From Smallanthus sonchifolius (Eukaryota; Streptophyta; Magnoliopsida; Asterales; Asteraceae): a stretch of 64,000 nt of DNA. The stretch covers positions 76,825,001 through 76,889,000 of the forward strand of contig CM042018.1 of the NCBI GenBank assembly GCA_023525975.1, in the 5' to 3' direction. The notes under the pieces are model-generated. The model was not told the DNA's origin. It made no database searches and worked only from the letters and a program-made list of their open reading frames with translations. Below are positions 31,679 to 42,703 of this stretch, piece by piece (position 1 is the stretch's first letter; each line of letters starts with the position of its first letter). Made by a program: the position numbers and the translations under genes.

Positions 31679-32156
31679 TGTCTCCTCATTCTGGAAATTC
31701 GGTGCGTGACGGATCTCTAGACTCACGGTTAGACACGGTGATAAAGTGCGGAATCCATGATCAACGTGCTCGTGTGACTCAATCAACAACGGTGTAAATA
31801 AACGCTCTTTTTATTCCACTACAATACCAGTTTACACAATTTATAGAATTCTCAGTCCCTCCTGATATCGTCCAAGTCTGTTTCTGTGTTCTTAAAACTA
31901 ACTCTCTGTTTCTGCTGAACTGTTCTATTTATAGACACTGAACAGTATTAGGCGAACTTGTTAAGTTCGCCTCTAATAGGCTAAGCGAACTTAACAAGTT
32001 CGCCTCTGATAGACTAAGCGAACTTAACAAGTTCGCCTCTGATAGACTAAGCGAACTTGTTAAGTTCGCCTCTGATAGCCTAGGCGAACTTAACAAGTTC
32101 GCCTCTAGCAGAACTTACACAGAATTTTATCAACAGTTACAAAACATGTCCTAACA
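31679..32156 (-). repeat. 3' LTR of element M (about 478 bp)
   Basis: Minus strand TGTTAGGACATG to GAGGAGACA (the 3' end is less certain). Five palindromes of type GGCGAACTT-N3-AAGTTCGCC at 31951-31971, 31985-32003, 32018-32036, 32051-32069 and 32083-32103, at intervals of about 32-34 bp. Plus-strand spacers are GTT, AAC, AAC, GTT, AAC. A TATA box (minus GTCTATAAATAGA, 31924-31936) follows 15 bp after the last unit in sense direction. Confidence 0.75.
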
Positions 32157-32824
32157 GACTCCTCTTTAACAGTTGCTAACAATTCTATCAATTACAAGTC
32201 AAAGACTCTAATACTAAGACATAATATCTTCAAGCTCGTTGTCACCAGAATATGCTCCAACAGACTCCCCCTTGACAACAGCTTCAGAAGATTGTCATCC
32301 GTCTTCATATATCATCAAACAAGTTGAAGTCTTCGTCTTGTTCATCTGCACACTCTCTCTTTCTATGTAGAAGAAAACTCGGGAGAAGGACCCCTTGTCA
32401 ACTTCTATCTGCAATATTCAGTTATGCAAAGGAGGACAACCAAGAATAACCAACAATTAAGATTTCCATGGAAGCTGGAAAAATAAAATCTTTTTGGTTT
32501 TTCAAACATAAGAAACACAAAATCTTTTTGGTTTTTCTCTGTACAAACTGAAATGTAAAATACAAAATCACATCTTTTTGGTCGAACATCACGAGTAAGA
32601 AGATCATATCAGTAAAAACAATGCATCAATCACACATTTTGGATAAACATCCCTAAACATTCTAAGGGTATCCTACCAGATTCATTATTTCTTTTTATCA
32701 GATAAGATCAAATCTTTTAAGCTTCAACCAAAACATGTAATGATACGCGAAGAACTTTAAAGAAGATGAGATCAGATCATAACATGCTTATTACATATGA
32801 ATTTGCAACACATAACATGTCAAT
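32157..32824 (-). other. Spacer of element M with two purine tracts
   Basis: Non-coding. On the minus strand two tracts followed by TGTT occur: CAAGGGGGAGTC before TGTTGGAGCAT (near 32262-32274), and AAGAGGAGTC before the LTR (32157-32166). Element E has a similar doubled arrangement near 11155-11241. One may be a remnant LTR start or an alternative plus-strand primer. Confidence 0.5.
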
Positions 32825-34483
32825 CTAAGTTGTCAATATTATAAGAATTGAAACCATCAGTATCTTTGTCCCATGTTCTTGTGAATTAAGGTACCATTTA
32901 TTTTGTAATACAACGTGTACCCCACAAATATGCCAACAGAAAAATAAATTTGCAATAGGTATCTTCACACGATTAGAAGGAATCTTCACACGATTAGAAG
33001 CACTTGAAGAAGATTCTCCTACATGAACTTCTTTTAGCTTTATTTTCTCTGGAACTCCAGATTTTGCAATAGGTTTTGATTCAGGCTTCATCTTCTCAGG
33101 AACTACATGCTTCTTTCCTTTATTTTTGTAAGGACAGTTCACCACAACGTGACCTATCTCATTACAATGAAAGCATGTACGCCTGTCTTTATAATCTCTG
33201 ACATATGGAACTCTCCTTGAGTTTGAAGAACTTCCAAATGTATAATTTCCAGATGAATTAGAATCAACCTTAGAGTCTTCTTTCTGAACAGCTTTCGGTA
33301 TCCCCTCTACCTTAGCTTCATCAAAATATTCATCATCAATCTCATCAGAATACACCATATCTTCACCTGTGACTGGATTCACTTTCAACACAGTCTTAGG
33401 ATCTAAATCCTCAACGTTTATAATCTCTGGTGTCACAGAATAATTTCCGTTGAATGGTGGAGGAACATAACCAATACCATTAGTTCCCTTCCCCTCTTCA
33501 GTATTATCATGATAATATCCTAATAAGAATGATGAATTTGCAAAACTTTCTAATTTTCTATGCAATCTGATCACCTCTACTTTAGATTCAGCTAGTTCCT
33601 TATCTTTCTCAACAAGATCATTATTCCGTTTCTCAATTTCTGCAAAGGACATATCTAGGTGATATGCCTGCTCTTTGATCTTCAAAGTCAGAGAACTTAT
33701 ATCCCTCTTCAATGATTCTATCCTTTCAATACACACATTCTCATTATCTTTTAATTTCTGGTTTACCGTGTGCATCGATTTCATATCACAAATGAGGTTT
33801 ACATTGTCATCCATAACCCTCATCATTTTATCCTTAACTGAAACACAGTTAGAACAAAACGTTTCAGAGTTAGAAAATACCTCAGGTTTTACTTCTGAAG
33901 AAGATGCACCAGGAGCCATGAATACGTCATCATCAGCTTCACTCTTTTGTTCAACAATGACAGGCTCTGCATCAGTTTCTAATTCACTCAGATCATCTTC
34001 AACTATCTGAAAACTTTCTTCACTCATCACATCAGTCTCAGTAGATTGACTACCTTCACTAGAACGAATACTCTCACTATCAGTTAAATCTACAAAAGAA
34101 TCACTTTGAGAATAACTTGGCTTCTCCAATACTTCTTTGATCAAGACCACAAACGCTTGAGTAGTAGCTTCATCCTTTTTCTTCAAAGCTTCCCATAGTT
34201 CGCTTGAAGTTGGACACTTCTCGAGACTATGAATGATTTCTTTTGGTAAAGACAACATTAAAGTTTCACGCGTCTTCATCTCTCGATCAAACTTCTGCTT
34301 TTCTACTTTAGTAATAGCTGTCAATAGTTTAGGAACATCATAATACCCCATATAGTCATAAGTAGGATGCACATATCCTTCAAATATGGATGTCCAAAAG
34401 TTTTCATCAGTTTCTGATACGAACTGTTCGAACCGGACTTTCCAGCTACGAAAATCTGATATGCACAAAAGTCTCGGTGGCAC
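32825..34483 (-). CDS. Copia gag of element M (552 codons, open)
   Basis: Open throughout. N-terminal gag core (residues about 8-125): ISDFRSWKVRFEQFV, VEKQKFDREMKTRETLMLSL, SSELWEALKKK. Acidic Ser/Glu region about 130-200. Long coiled coil about 215-315 (DNVNLICDMKSMHTVNQKLK, ESLKRDISSLTLKIKEQAYH). A CCHC knuckle CFHCNEIGHVVVNC near 437-450, then a Lys-rich tail. The frame runs upstream of the first listed codon without a clear Met, so the true start is unknown. As the only intact retroelement protein here it could supply particles if expressed. Confidence 0.8.
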   Translation of the reverse strand: MPPRLLCISDFRSWKVRFEQFVSETDENFWTSIFEGYVHPTYDYMGYYDVPKLLTAITKVEKQKFDREMKTRETLMLSLPKEIIHSLEKCPTSSELWEALKKKDEATTQAFVVLIKEVLEKPSYSQSDSFVDLTDSESIRSSEGSQSTETDVMSEESFQIVEDDLSELETDAEPVIVEQKSEADDDVFMAPGASSSEVKPEVFSNSETFCSNCVSVKDKMMRVMDDNVNLICDMKSMHTVNQKLKDNENVCIERIESLKRDISSLTLKIKEQAYHLDMSFAEIEKRNNDLVEKDKELAESKVEVIRLHRKLESFANSSFLLGYYHDNTEEGKGTNGIGYVPPPFNGNYSVTPEIINVEDLDPKTVLKVNPVTGEDMVYSDEIDDEYFDEAKVEGIPKAVQKEDSKVDSNSSGNYTFGSSSNSRRVPYVRDYKDRRTCFHCNEIGHVVVNCPYKNKGKKHVVPEKMKPESKPIAKSGVPEKIKLKEVHVGESSSSASNRVKIPSNRVKIPIANLFFCWHICGVHVVLQNKWYLNSQEHGTKILMVSILIILTT

Positions 34484-34517
34484 AGTTCCAATCTCATTGT
34501 TTTAGTGACACAATTGT

Positions 34518-36462
34518 TGTGACACTTCTGATTTTCACTACTTGTACTCATTCTAGACTTATCAATGAAAATCCGCATGACATTTCATTTTACTTGAAAT
34601 CCTATTCAAACGTTGTTACAATACTAGGTCACATGTGAAACATTACGTTTATGCTTGATTTCAAAGACTTATACTTATATGTGATTGATTCATGGATCGC
34701 ACGTAGACTTAATTGATCTTTATGACACGTTAAATACACATGAACCACCCCCATACATCTCCAACATGTTCTTACAACCCATTCAATGTGAATTGATGCT
34801 TAAAAGTACTAGTTAGTACTTTCGTGCGATCGTTCGCCTTTTAAACCGTCGTTAACTACGTACCGTCCACGATCGACAAATCATTTAAAATGACATTAGA
34901 TTATGTTTTAAATGTTTAAAATATTCATTTCTTTAATTAAAACAAAGTTTGTTTGCAAAACTTTCCTTAAATAAATCCTGAAATTCGAAAAACGATCAAA
35001 AAGTCCGTTTTCTCGCCCACCGATCGCCAACTACTATACGCGAATAACGTAACTTTAACTTAAATGTTTTTAGCTAAACATACTCTTTTTGTTATGACAA
35101 TCAACTTTAATGTTGAAAACATTTGCCAATTTCACTTAGAAATGCTTAAAATCGCAATTTTCGAATGCGCGCACTCAACCGGATCAAGCTAGGACCCAAC
35201 CCACCTACTCTTGGTCCTAGCCCAAGCAAGAAATCACAAAAAACCCAGCCCCATTGAGGAAAATTTCGCAGATTTGAGGGCCCTAAAACCCTAAATTGCT
35301 TTCCAAGACATTCCATATTTACACCCCTTCAACCATTAGTATAAATAGGAGGCTTAGGATCTTGTTTTCTTTGCTAATTCTCCCTCAAACACTCCCAACC
35401 CTCCTAAGTTGTGAAATCCCTTCCCAACCTTGAAGATTTCTAAAATCCCTTAGAGGATTCCAAGGGTTTGAAGATCAAACAAGTAAGTAACCCTCCGAAG
35501 TTGAATACCGTCTTTTTATTTTATTCTTTCTTCATCCCCTCAATCTTTTTCTATTTTCTATCCATGATCACTTGATCATGTGAAACCTCAGCCCTAAAAA
35601 CCCTCTAATAATCTTAATCAAACTAATAAATCAAGCTAACATCACCAACTAACAAACAAAGGATCCCGTTTGCAATGGCGGCTATGCCGTCGCATTCTGC
35701 GAATCCTCAAGACAACTATTGCAAAAGTGGCTCTGCCGATGCTTTAGTATGTTCTTGCTAACTTAAAACATGTTATTTATTCTATATTATCACTTATATG
35801 AACTCACACGCTAATTAAATATAGAATCCGCTTGCTCGTGTCGGCTATGCCGATTGCATTCTGTGATTCTCCAAAACGCTTCTGTGAATATCATGGCTAG
35901 ACCGGTGACACGGGATGTTTTGGCTAACCTAATCTGATTATATTATGTATTATAATAACATAATAACATTCTTCTAATTTTTATTTGCGCGTTCGGTAAT
36001 CTTAAAACCCTAAACGGACCACTTAAGTGCAACCATTGATTTTGGACAGAAACTGTGCTGAATTTAACTGAGCGTAACTTGACCATAATTAATCTAAACT
36101 GAGCAAACTCAATTTCCACGACGTATTTCGTCTAATTTCCTTTCCAACCATAATTGGATCGTTTTCTAATTCAAAAGTATGACTCCGTAGTAGCCAAAAC
36201 GGGACAGAAACCTTTTTCAGTACCTTCTGTCTTGTTGGACTATTTTGGCTATGATCCAAGTCTCAAATGGAAAAACTTTCTAAACGAAACTTCTTCGGAA
36301 CGACTTAAATTAATTTCCTGTAAAATTTCATAATTTTTAGACGTCTTTTGATATTTTTAACAATCCCGTTTCTGTTCAGCTACTTTGCTGTCCAAATCTG
36401 AAAATCAACTAAAACTCTATTTTTGCAACTAATTCTTAATCTTATGACCCGAACCGCCTATC
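34518..36462 (+). repeat. 5' LTR of O, first part
   Basis: Begins TGTGACACTTCTG. TATA box (AGTATAAATAGG) at about 35339-35350. 35655-35900 contains two related blocks with short palindromes: CGGCTATGCCG plus CGCATTCTGCG, and CGGCTATGCCG plus GCATTCTGTG; these lie in the leader. Split after CTATC at 36462 by N. Confidence 0.9.
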
Positions 36463-38929
36463 TGTCACACCCCAACCGATGGCGGAATCATCAGGACGGG
36501 ACATGTAGACTGTTCATGAGCACAAGGTTGACTAGATTGTAATATATATTAAATCCATTTCCATTCAAACAAACTTGAAACAAGTTCGAAGTACATAATG
36601 AAATGCAATTTGTCTTTGATTTAATATTAACTAGGTCCAAAGCCTATGTGTAGCATGTCTTGATCTAGCTCATATGAAAGCACCTGAAACATGAATAAAA
36701 TAAGGTCAACTAAAAAGTTGGTGAGTATAACACAGGTTTGTATATAGGTAGCATATAATTTGTAAACCAAATCCTTTACATAACATGATAAATAAGCCAT
36801 TTATGGGGAGCAGCTATTGTGTAACCAAGTACAATCAAACCTTTGTAACTAGCTTGCAAAAATTGTATTGTCGGTTTCAATCACCGCGTACCATGGGTGG
36901 GTTTGTCAGACTCAATAGATCTATCATTGAAAACCGTCGGCTTGTATAGTTAATGATTGCACATAATCGCATACAAAGGTTAGCACACATAGCACTCGGG
37001 CATAAAGCTCAAATTTGCACACATGAAAGTTATTTGGATTTGTACTTTGTGTTGTTTGTGTAAATGTAATGTGTAATTTGAATAATGTTCATGTTTCACA
37101 CCAAAAGTGTAAAAGAGTAAAAGGGGTGTGAATACTCACTTGTATCGAAGGCGTAGCTAACACAAGATAGTAGCTAGCAATAAGATCCTTGCAATGCACA
37201 GTGTTAACCTAGAGTGTAATGTATATTGTGTTAATAGTGCACAAAGTCTATGTCAAAGTCTAGGGTCGGATTGGAGGAGTGTATCAGGTTAGGGGTTTGA
37301 ACTTGAAATGTATTGTATGAAATGAAAGATTTGAAATGGGTATTTTTGGAACCTTTTGATTAAGGTTAGGGTTCGAATAACTAAATATATAAATTAAATA
37401 ATTATTGTTTATTTAGTTATGAGAAATAATGTAAGTATTTAAATGTAATTAAGTATAAATAAATAATTGATTTTGTTTAAACATGAATTAAATAAATAAT
37501 CATCATCTTATTTATTTATAAAAATCTGTAACTTAACCATTTAAAATACCATTTAAGTGAAAGGTTTTACAATAATTATAAATTTAATTTTTATAAACTT
37601 TAAATAAATAATATTTATTCCAAGATTAAACATTTAATCTTTTTTTTATAAAGAAAACACATTTTTATAAAGTCTGAAATATTACTGATTGAAAAATATA
37701 AAATTTATAATTCTGCCAAAAATCTGACTCACACACGACCGTGCCTCGGAAGGGCACGATCGTGCTCAAGCCACGGGCGCGACCGCGCTAGTCGGGGCAC
37801 GACCGGGTTGATCAACAGAGAGCATAAACTAGACAAATCAATAGGCACGACCGTGTCTTGGTCTGTACGGTCGTGTCCAAGATTCTTAGACACAACAGAG
37901 ATTAGCCCAAAGGGCATGATTAGGTCTGGACAAGGGGACACGACCGCGCTGCTACTCGGCACGACCGCGTTTCGTGAGGCACGGCCGCGCTAGATGATTA
38001 GCGCGACCGTGTCTCTTCCAAATCAGACACGAATTGATAAATTCTCGTATTGTAAATGCTGGAATTGTTAGGGCTTTTGTTTATTGAGCTTTTATGAGTA
38101 TTCTAGGATATTTTAATTGTATGAAGAACATGATTAAAACCGGATTTGATTAAGCCATTTTTAATAAGAAAAGGATTCTGGTTCTGGATGATTTCTGTAA
38201 TGAAAACCCAAATTAATATGGGGCTTTTGATATATGAACTGAAATGAATGAGAGGAATGTTTCAATTACCCAAAACAGTAGAGATTGATAGAGATCGGTA
38301 GAAGGAAGTTCCGGCGTCGACGGCGTGAGTTCCGGCGAGCTTTACTGCAACTCCGGCCAATCCAGATAGTCCGGGAGCTTCAGGGATGATTGATTATCGT
38401 GACTCTGTTGCTGGATTGAGGGAATTCGGGTTGAAAAGCGTATTCCGAATTTTCTTGAAATGAGAGGTTTTTCGAGATTGATAGGATTAAGTTGGAGCGT
38501 TTGTGAATTCGAAAGTTGTATTACTCACGTAAATGGAAAAGAAACGGTGGACGGTTACGGATTCTCGACGATCGGTGATTAAAAGTGTATTTACGTTTTG
38601 ACAGTTACGCAGGCGCGACCGTGCTTAGGCACCGGGCGCGATCGTTCCAGGACCAGTCGTGCGATCGTGCCAAGACGAAGCACGACCGTGCTAATTAGGG
38701 TTTCTTGACATTTTTCAACTTTAGTCCTTGACTTTTTAGGTTTGATAAGTTTGAATTAAATAACTTGTATAGTGTTTAAATGTATATAATCGAGTAAAAC
38801 TTGCGAATTTGTATTGAATCATTGCATATAATTTATGTCGAGAAAATAACAAAAAACAGTGCACGAGTATAGAGTTTGAAATGCGTTACATTGGATTTTA
38901 ATACGAATACTAAAATCAGAAATGTTACA
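36463..38929 (-). repeat. 3' LTR of N (2467 bp)
   Basis: Plus-strand TGTCACACCCC to AAATGTTACA. Two clusters of GCACGACCGTGC-type palindromes: 37733-38022 and 38611-38691. The second cluster has two fewer units than the matching region of the other LTR. Confidence 0.95.
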
Positions 38930-38945
38930 GTCTCCCCATGTTAAG
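38930..38945 (-). other. Polypurine tract of N
   Basis: Minus strand CCTTAACATGGGGAGAC directly before the LTR. Just upstream, a hairpin AATTTCG-GGA-CGAAATT (38948-38964). Confidence 0.75.
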
Positions 38946-38964
38946 GGAATTTCGTCCCGAAATT

Positions 38965-41204
38965 TAACTAATGGAGGCTGCAAAATCGAGAAGGAGGAGG
39001 GAGTTTTTGATTTTCGGTGAATTTTGATTGTTGGATCCCAGGGGGTGTAACGGTTGACTTTGTTTAGGCCTGATACTCAAAGTTGTTTATGAAAGGGGAA
39101 TAATGGATTTTGTTTTGAAATGAATTTAAGAAGAATATTTGACGAATAATAAATTGAATTCTAAACGTGAGATGTATTACTTGAAATGGATTTGGAGGGA
39201 TCTTGAAATTTAGAGTTTGTGTAAGATGTAGTCTAATGTGTTCAAAATTGTTAGTGGGTAAGAGGTTTCATAAACATTGGTCTGGGTCAAAACTTCGCGT
39301 GACACGAACAACGCTACTTTCGGTAATATGATAGGACACTTATATACAGGAAGTACTATCGGCGTATCCACCATGCCCTTGTCATGTCACATTAGTTTCG
39401 TTGTTACACATCATGATAAGTTTTAGGTCACAACACACGACAAAATTTCTCTATAGTTTCCATGCGCTGATTTTTATAATTCCGTGTGCACCCGTAATTA
39501 TTCAAATCCTCGTATGGTCCGTATAGATCGTTTTCGTTGTGTGCGGGTAAGGGGGGCACAATTTCACTATGATCACGTCTATTGTTTACACATAAAAAGT
39601 CGCTACCAAGTAATTAAGTCTCTAATCAGGTCGGTTCGCAACTAAAGGGTAGTAAAGTAGTAACACTTAAAGTTTCTTAGTTTGCTCGTGTTTGAACAAG
39701 AATACGTCAAACCCCGAGTCGTTTCAATGTATTATGGTCTTCACTTTGGTGTACAAAGTGCATGACCATGTCTTGTGTATAATGTAATCAATCCCTTGCA
39801 ATAATTGTAAGCAAATTTTGTTTCGAGTATATAGTAAGCACACAAGTCTCATGTATGATCTAGCGTCACGTAGTTTGTAATCAAACATGTCTCATATATA
39901 GCTTACGTAATTTAGCGTCTTGTATTTTGTAAATCAATAAGCCCTAATGTGTAATGTAAACAACATAGTATTATGTGTATTGTAGGAAATGGATCTCATG
40001 TATAGTGTTAACAACTTAGCATCATGTATTTTGTATAATGTACACCGTTTAGTGTAAAGTGCTTTGTAACAAAATGAGTTTCATGTATAGTGTGGTCAAT
40101 CTAGAACTAGGTATCAATGACGCAATTCTTATGTATCACGTATATTGCAATCAATTAAGTTTCGTGTATCATGTGTTCAATCGAGTAAATTGTGATTTTA
40201 GGCAAACTAGTTTCATGTATCATGTAATTTGTGTAGCATTGGATATATTGAGAAATATTGAGTTTTAGGTACCATAAGATTGCATTGAATATATTGTGAA
40301 CGTGAGTATTGAACTTCGCGTGCGATGTGTACTAACGGGTTTTGCAACGGTTCGAGTGCTGCGGACAAACGTGTCGTTTGGCGCTCTTTCATAATGTGGT
40401 GGTTAGGTTCAAGTCCTCAAATCACATTGAGGTTGGTGGGAAAGGTTAACGTTTACGCGGTATGGATCGTCTTTTGAAGCGTCAAGTGAAAGGTAACGAG
40501 GAGGTTTTGGAAATATTCGGGGATTTGTGTTTACAAATACAGGTCTTTGTTTGAACATAGAAAGTAGGAAATTCGTTCTTGATTGTAGATATATAAAGTA
40601 GTGAAATCGTTGAACCGCATATTTTAAATGAATATGCAATATATGAGAAAAATATAATTTTTTTTAATGTTTTATTTAAACTTTCAACTATTAATAAAAG
40701 AATATTTTTAAGTGGAACCATTGGCTAAACAAGTAGTCTATGATTTAGCCAAAGTTTAGAAATATTTACTTTAATGAAGAAAAATCATAGTTATTTATCG
40801 ATTTGAAATAATATTTTTATAAAATTGGTTGTATTAACTTTCCTTATCAGGTGAAAAAGTTTTATGGAAAATTTATGTTTTTGATATTATCTAAAAATTT
40901 GATAAATATTTTGACTAAACAAGATAATGAGGTTTTGTTTAAATCACAAAATAGGATGATTTATTTAATGAAAAAGATTGTCGGTAATGTACTAAACCAT
41001 GTTGAATGAAAGAAGTGACATTTGGGAAAATTTGATGGGAATATAACAGGTGTAATTTATGCTCCACGGGTCAAATCAATGAACAATAACTGTAGAGTTG
41101 AAATATATGGAATTGATTAAATACTGAAATGTTAAACATTATTCAAAACATAGGGGAAATGGTTTTCAAATCGAAAATTTAAAGGAAATCAGTAGAAGCT
41201 CCTT
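38965..41204 (-). other. Non-coding interior of N
   Basis: No gene supported. About 39840-40240 is a diverged repeat of the phrase TC-ATGTAT (with GTGT/ATGT and CAA or TTAG nearby) every 40-70 bp. 40640-41000 is AT-rich. Nothing resembles pol. Confidence 0.5.
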
Positions 41205-41801
41205 CTAACGTCTCTGGTAGCTTTCCACTAGGAAGAAGATAATCGCCAAGATGAGCACCGCTATAGTCACTCGAGTAGCAGATCTGGCTTCAGTCCTGGC
41301 GGTCTCCGTGCGATGTGCTTGTATTTCTTTTTCGAGGATGGAGATTAACTCCTTTTGATATCCTAATTGGTTTGCTAGGCTATCCATTCTTTGTATTTGT
41401 AAGTCGTGTATCACTCCCTGCTCTATCCTTTGCCTCTCAAATTCTGAATTCCTTACATATTGATGGAAGTCATTGGTTGGAATTCCCATTACACCAGGGG
41501 GTGTCATGGTATGCCTTACCCAAGGGTTAGGAAGGTGCGGGTCGGGCATTAGGTATGGGTCTCTTAGTGGGGGTGGAAATTGATGGTGGAGGTGAGGTGT
41601 ATGATACGGGTTTACGGGTACGGGAGATCCAGGTGTTTGAAGTCTCGGGTCGGTGTTCCTAATCCAGTCCGCCCTTACATCAAACCTTGGGCTAGTAGCT
41701 GGGGGTGTTGGTGACCGATACACGGGTGTCTCAGTGTCTTCTTCCTAATCAGATTCTGATCCAGGATGGTAAACCGGGGAGGGAGGAGGGTAGGAGTCCA
41801 T
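41205..41801 (-). pseudogene. Small ORF of N with coiled coil and C-terminal membrane segment
   Basis: Minus strand from ATG at 41801 to the stop at 41205, 198 codons, with one in-frame TAG at codon 19 (41745-41747); open for 172 codons after it. Acidic start, then a Pro/His-rich part (residues about 30-95: PGSPVPVNPYHTPHLHHQFP), then a helical, likely coiled part (QYVRNSEFERQRIEQ, ISILEKEIQAHRTETARTEA), and a C-terminal hydrophobic segment VTIAVLILAIIFFLV followed by ESYQRR: a tail-anchor layout. It stands where gag would, about 900 bp after the primer site, but has no gag or zinc-knuckle features. Function unknown. Confidence 0.7.
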
Positions 41802-42685
41802 GTCTAGCAGAAAAACAATGAAAAAGTTGTAAGTGATAATGAAATATGAAGTATCAAATATAGAAGTTCTTATGGGTTTTAGAGTTTGACTATCATAACG
41901 CCGAACCTTCACGATAGTATTTTAGAAATACACTTGACCTATAAGCAATGCATCCCTGAGGAGAATTCCTAGGAAAGAGGGGTGGGTCACTAAGACACAC
42001 TTAAGTACCCTATCTTTCCTTAGCCAGAATTCCTCATGGGCTTATATACTCTTCCAGCCATCATGTATTAATAATAGTATTGTTGGGCTCATGGTTATGA
42101 TGGGAATTGTTGTGAACTGGGCTATGAGGCCCAAAAGTAAGGTTTGTGCTTTTTAGCGGGCTTCTTCTTCTTGGAGGATAGATGGGCTTCTTGGTTTATT
42201 ATTGGTGGGTATTAGGCCCAATAGTTTAAGTCTTTGCTCATAAAGGGTGATGGTATCATGTATTTGGGTCCAAAGGTGGATGAATAATTTTGGTGCGTAT
42301 GTGTGTGTGTTAAACTTAGGATAGTGTTTTAAATAAATTATGTAGGTAGCTATGAATAGAAGAAGAAGTGGGCAGGTAACGTGACACATAAACTATTGGG
42401 TATTGTATCATGTGATGTAATCATATAGTATAATATGTAAAAATATTCACATAGGTGAATAATCATATAGCATGTAGGTAGTAATGAGTGTAAGTACAAG
42501 AGTTATCAAGTAGTGTGACACATAAGTCATTATGTATTGTATCAGGTAGTGTAAGCACTTAGGATAGCATGTAAAAATAATCACACATGAATTGATAATG
42601 TAACATGTAGTAGCATAGCATTGTATGGGTGTCCTAAAGTTATAGTCTAGGTCAAGAGTGTCTAATAACCTAGTTCCCTATAACC
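41802..42685 (-). other. Leader of N with a possible 78-codon ORF
   Basis: Between the primer site and the 198-codon ORF. A minus-strand frame 42389-42153 starts with ATG, has a hydrophobic stretch LLLLFIATYIIYL near its N-terminus and a hydrophilic tail (LYEQRLKLLGLIPTNNK). It may be a small membrane protein or chance. The rest is non-coding. Confidence 0.35.
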
Positions 42686-42702
42686 AAGGCTCTAATACCA
42701 AT
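42686..42702 (-). other. Primer binding site of N
   Basis: Minus strand ATTGGTATTAGAGCC beside the 5' LTR, one base (T for C) from the TTGGTATCAGAGCC used by O, S and T. Confidence 0.75.
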
Positions 42703-42703
42703 C

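Larger units (their letters stand above)
31679..34512 (-). mobile_element. Copia (SIRE-like) element M, gag-only, minus strand
   Basis: Minus strand order: gag (34512-32825), a short spacer, polypurine tract, 3' LTR (32156-31679). Reverse transcriptase, integrase and most of protease are absent: gag ends near the protease start (WYLNS where DSG is expected) and non-coding sequence follows within about 25 codons. The 5' side runs into a scrap of another LTR (P) now split off by chromovirus O. Confidence 0.75.

Noticed and set aside
31951..32103. Possible CRISPR array because of evenly spaced repeats
   Set aside because: Units are palindromes with variable short spacers inside a plant LTR, next to a TATA box; no cas genes and spacers between units are similar to each other.
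37729..37993. Overlapping 61- and 77-codon frames on both strands near 37.7-38.0 kb
   Set aside because: They are translations of the GCACGACCGTGC palindrome cluster in LTR N.
40059..40268. 69-codon plus-strand frame in N
   Set aside because: Made from the diverged TCATGTAT repeat; antisense to the element.
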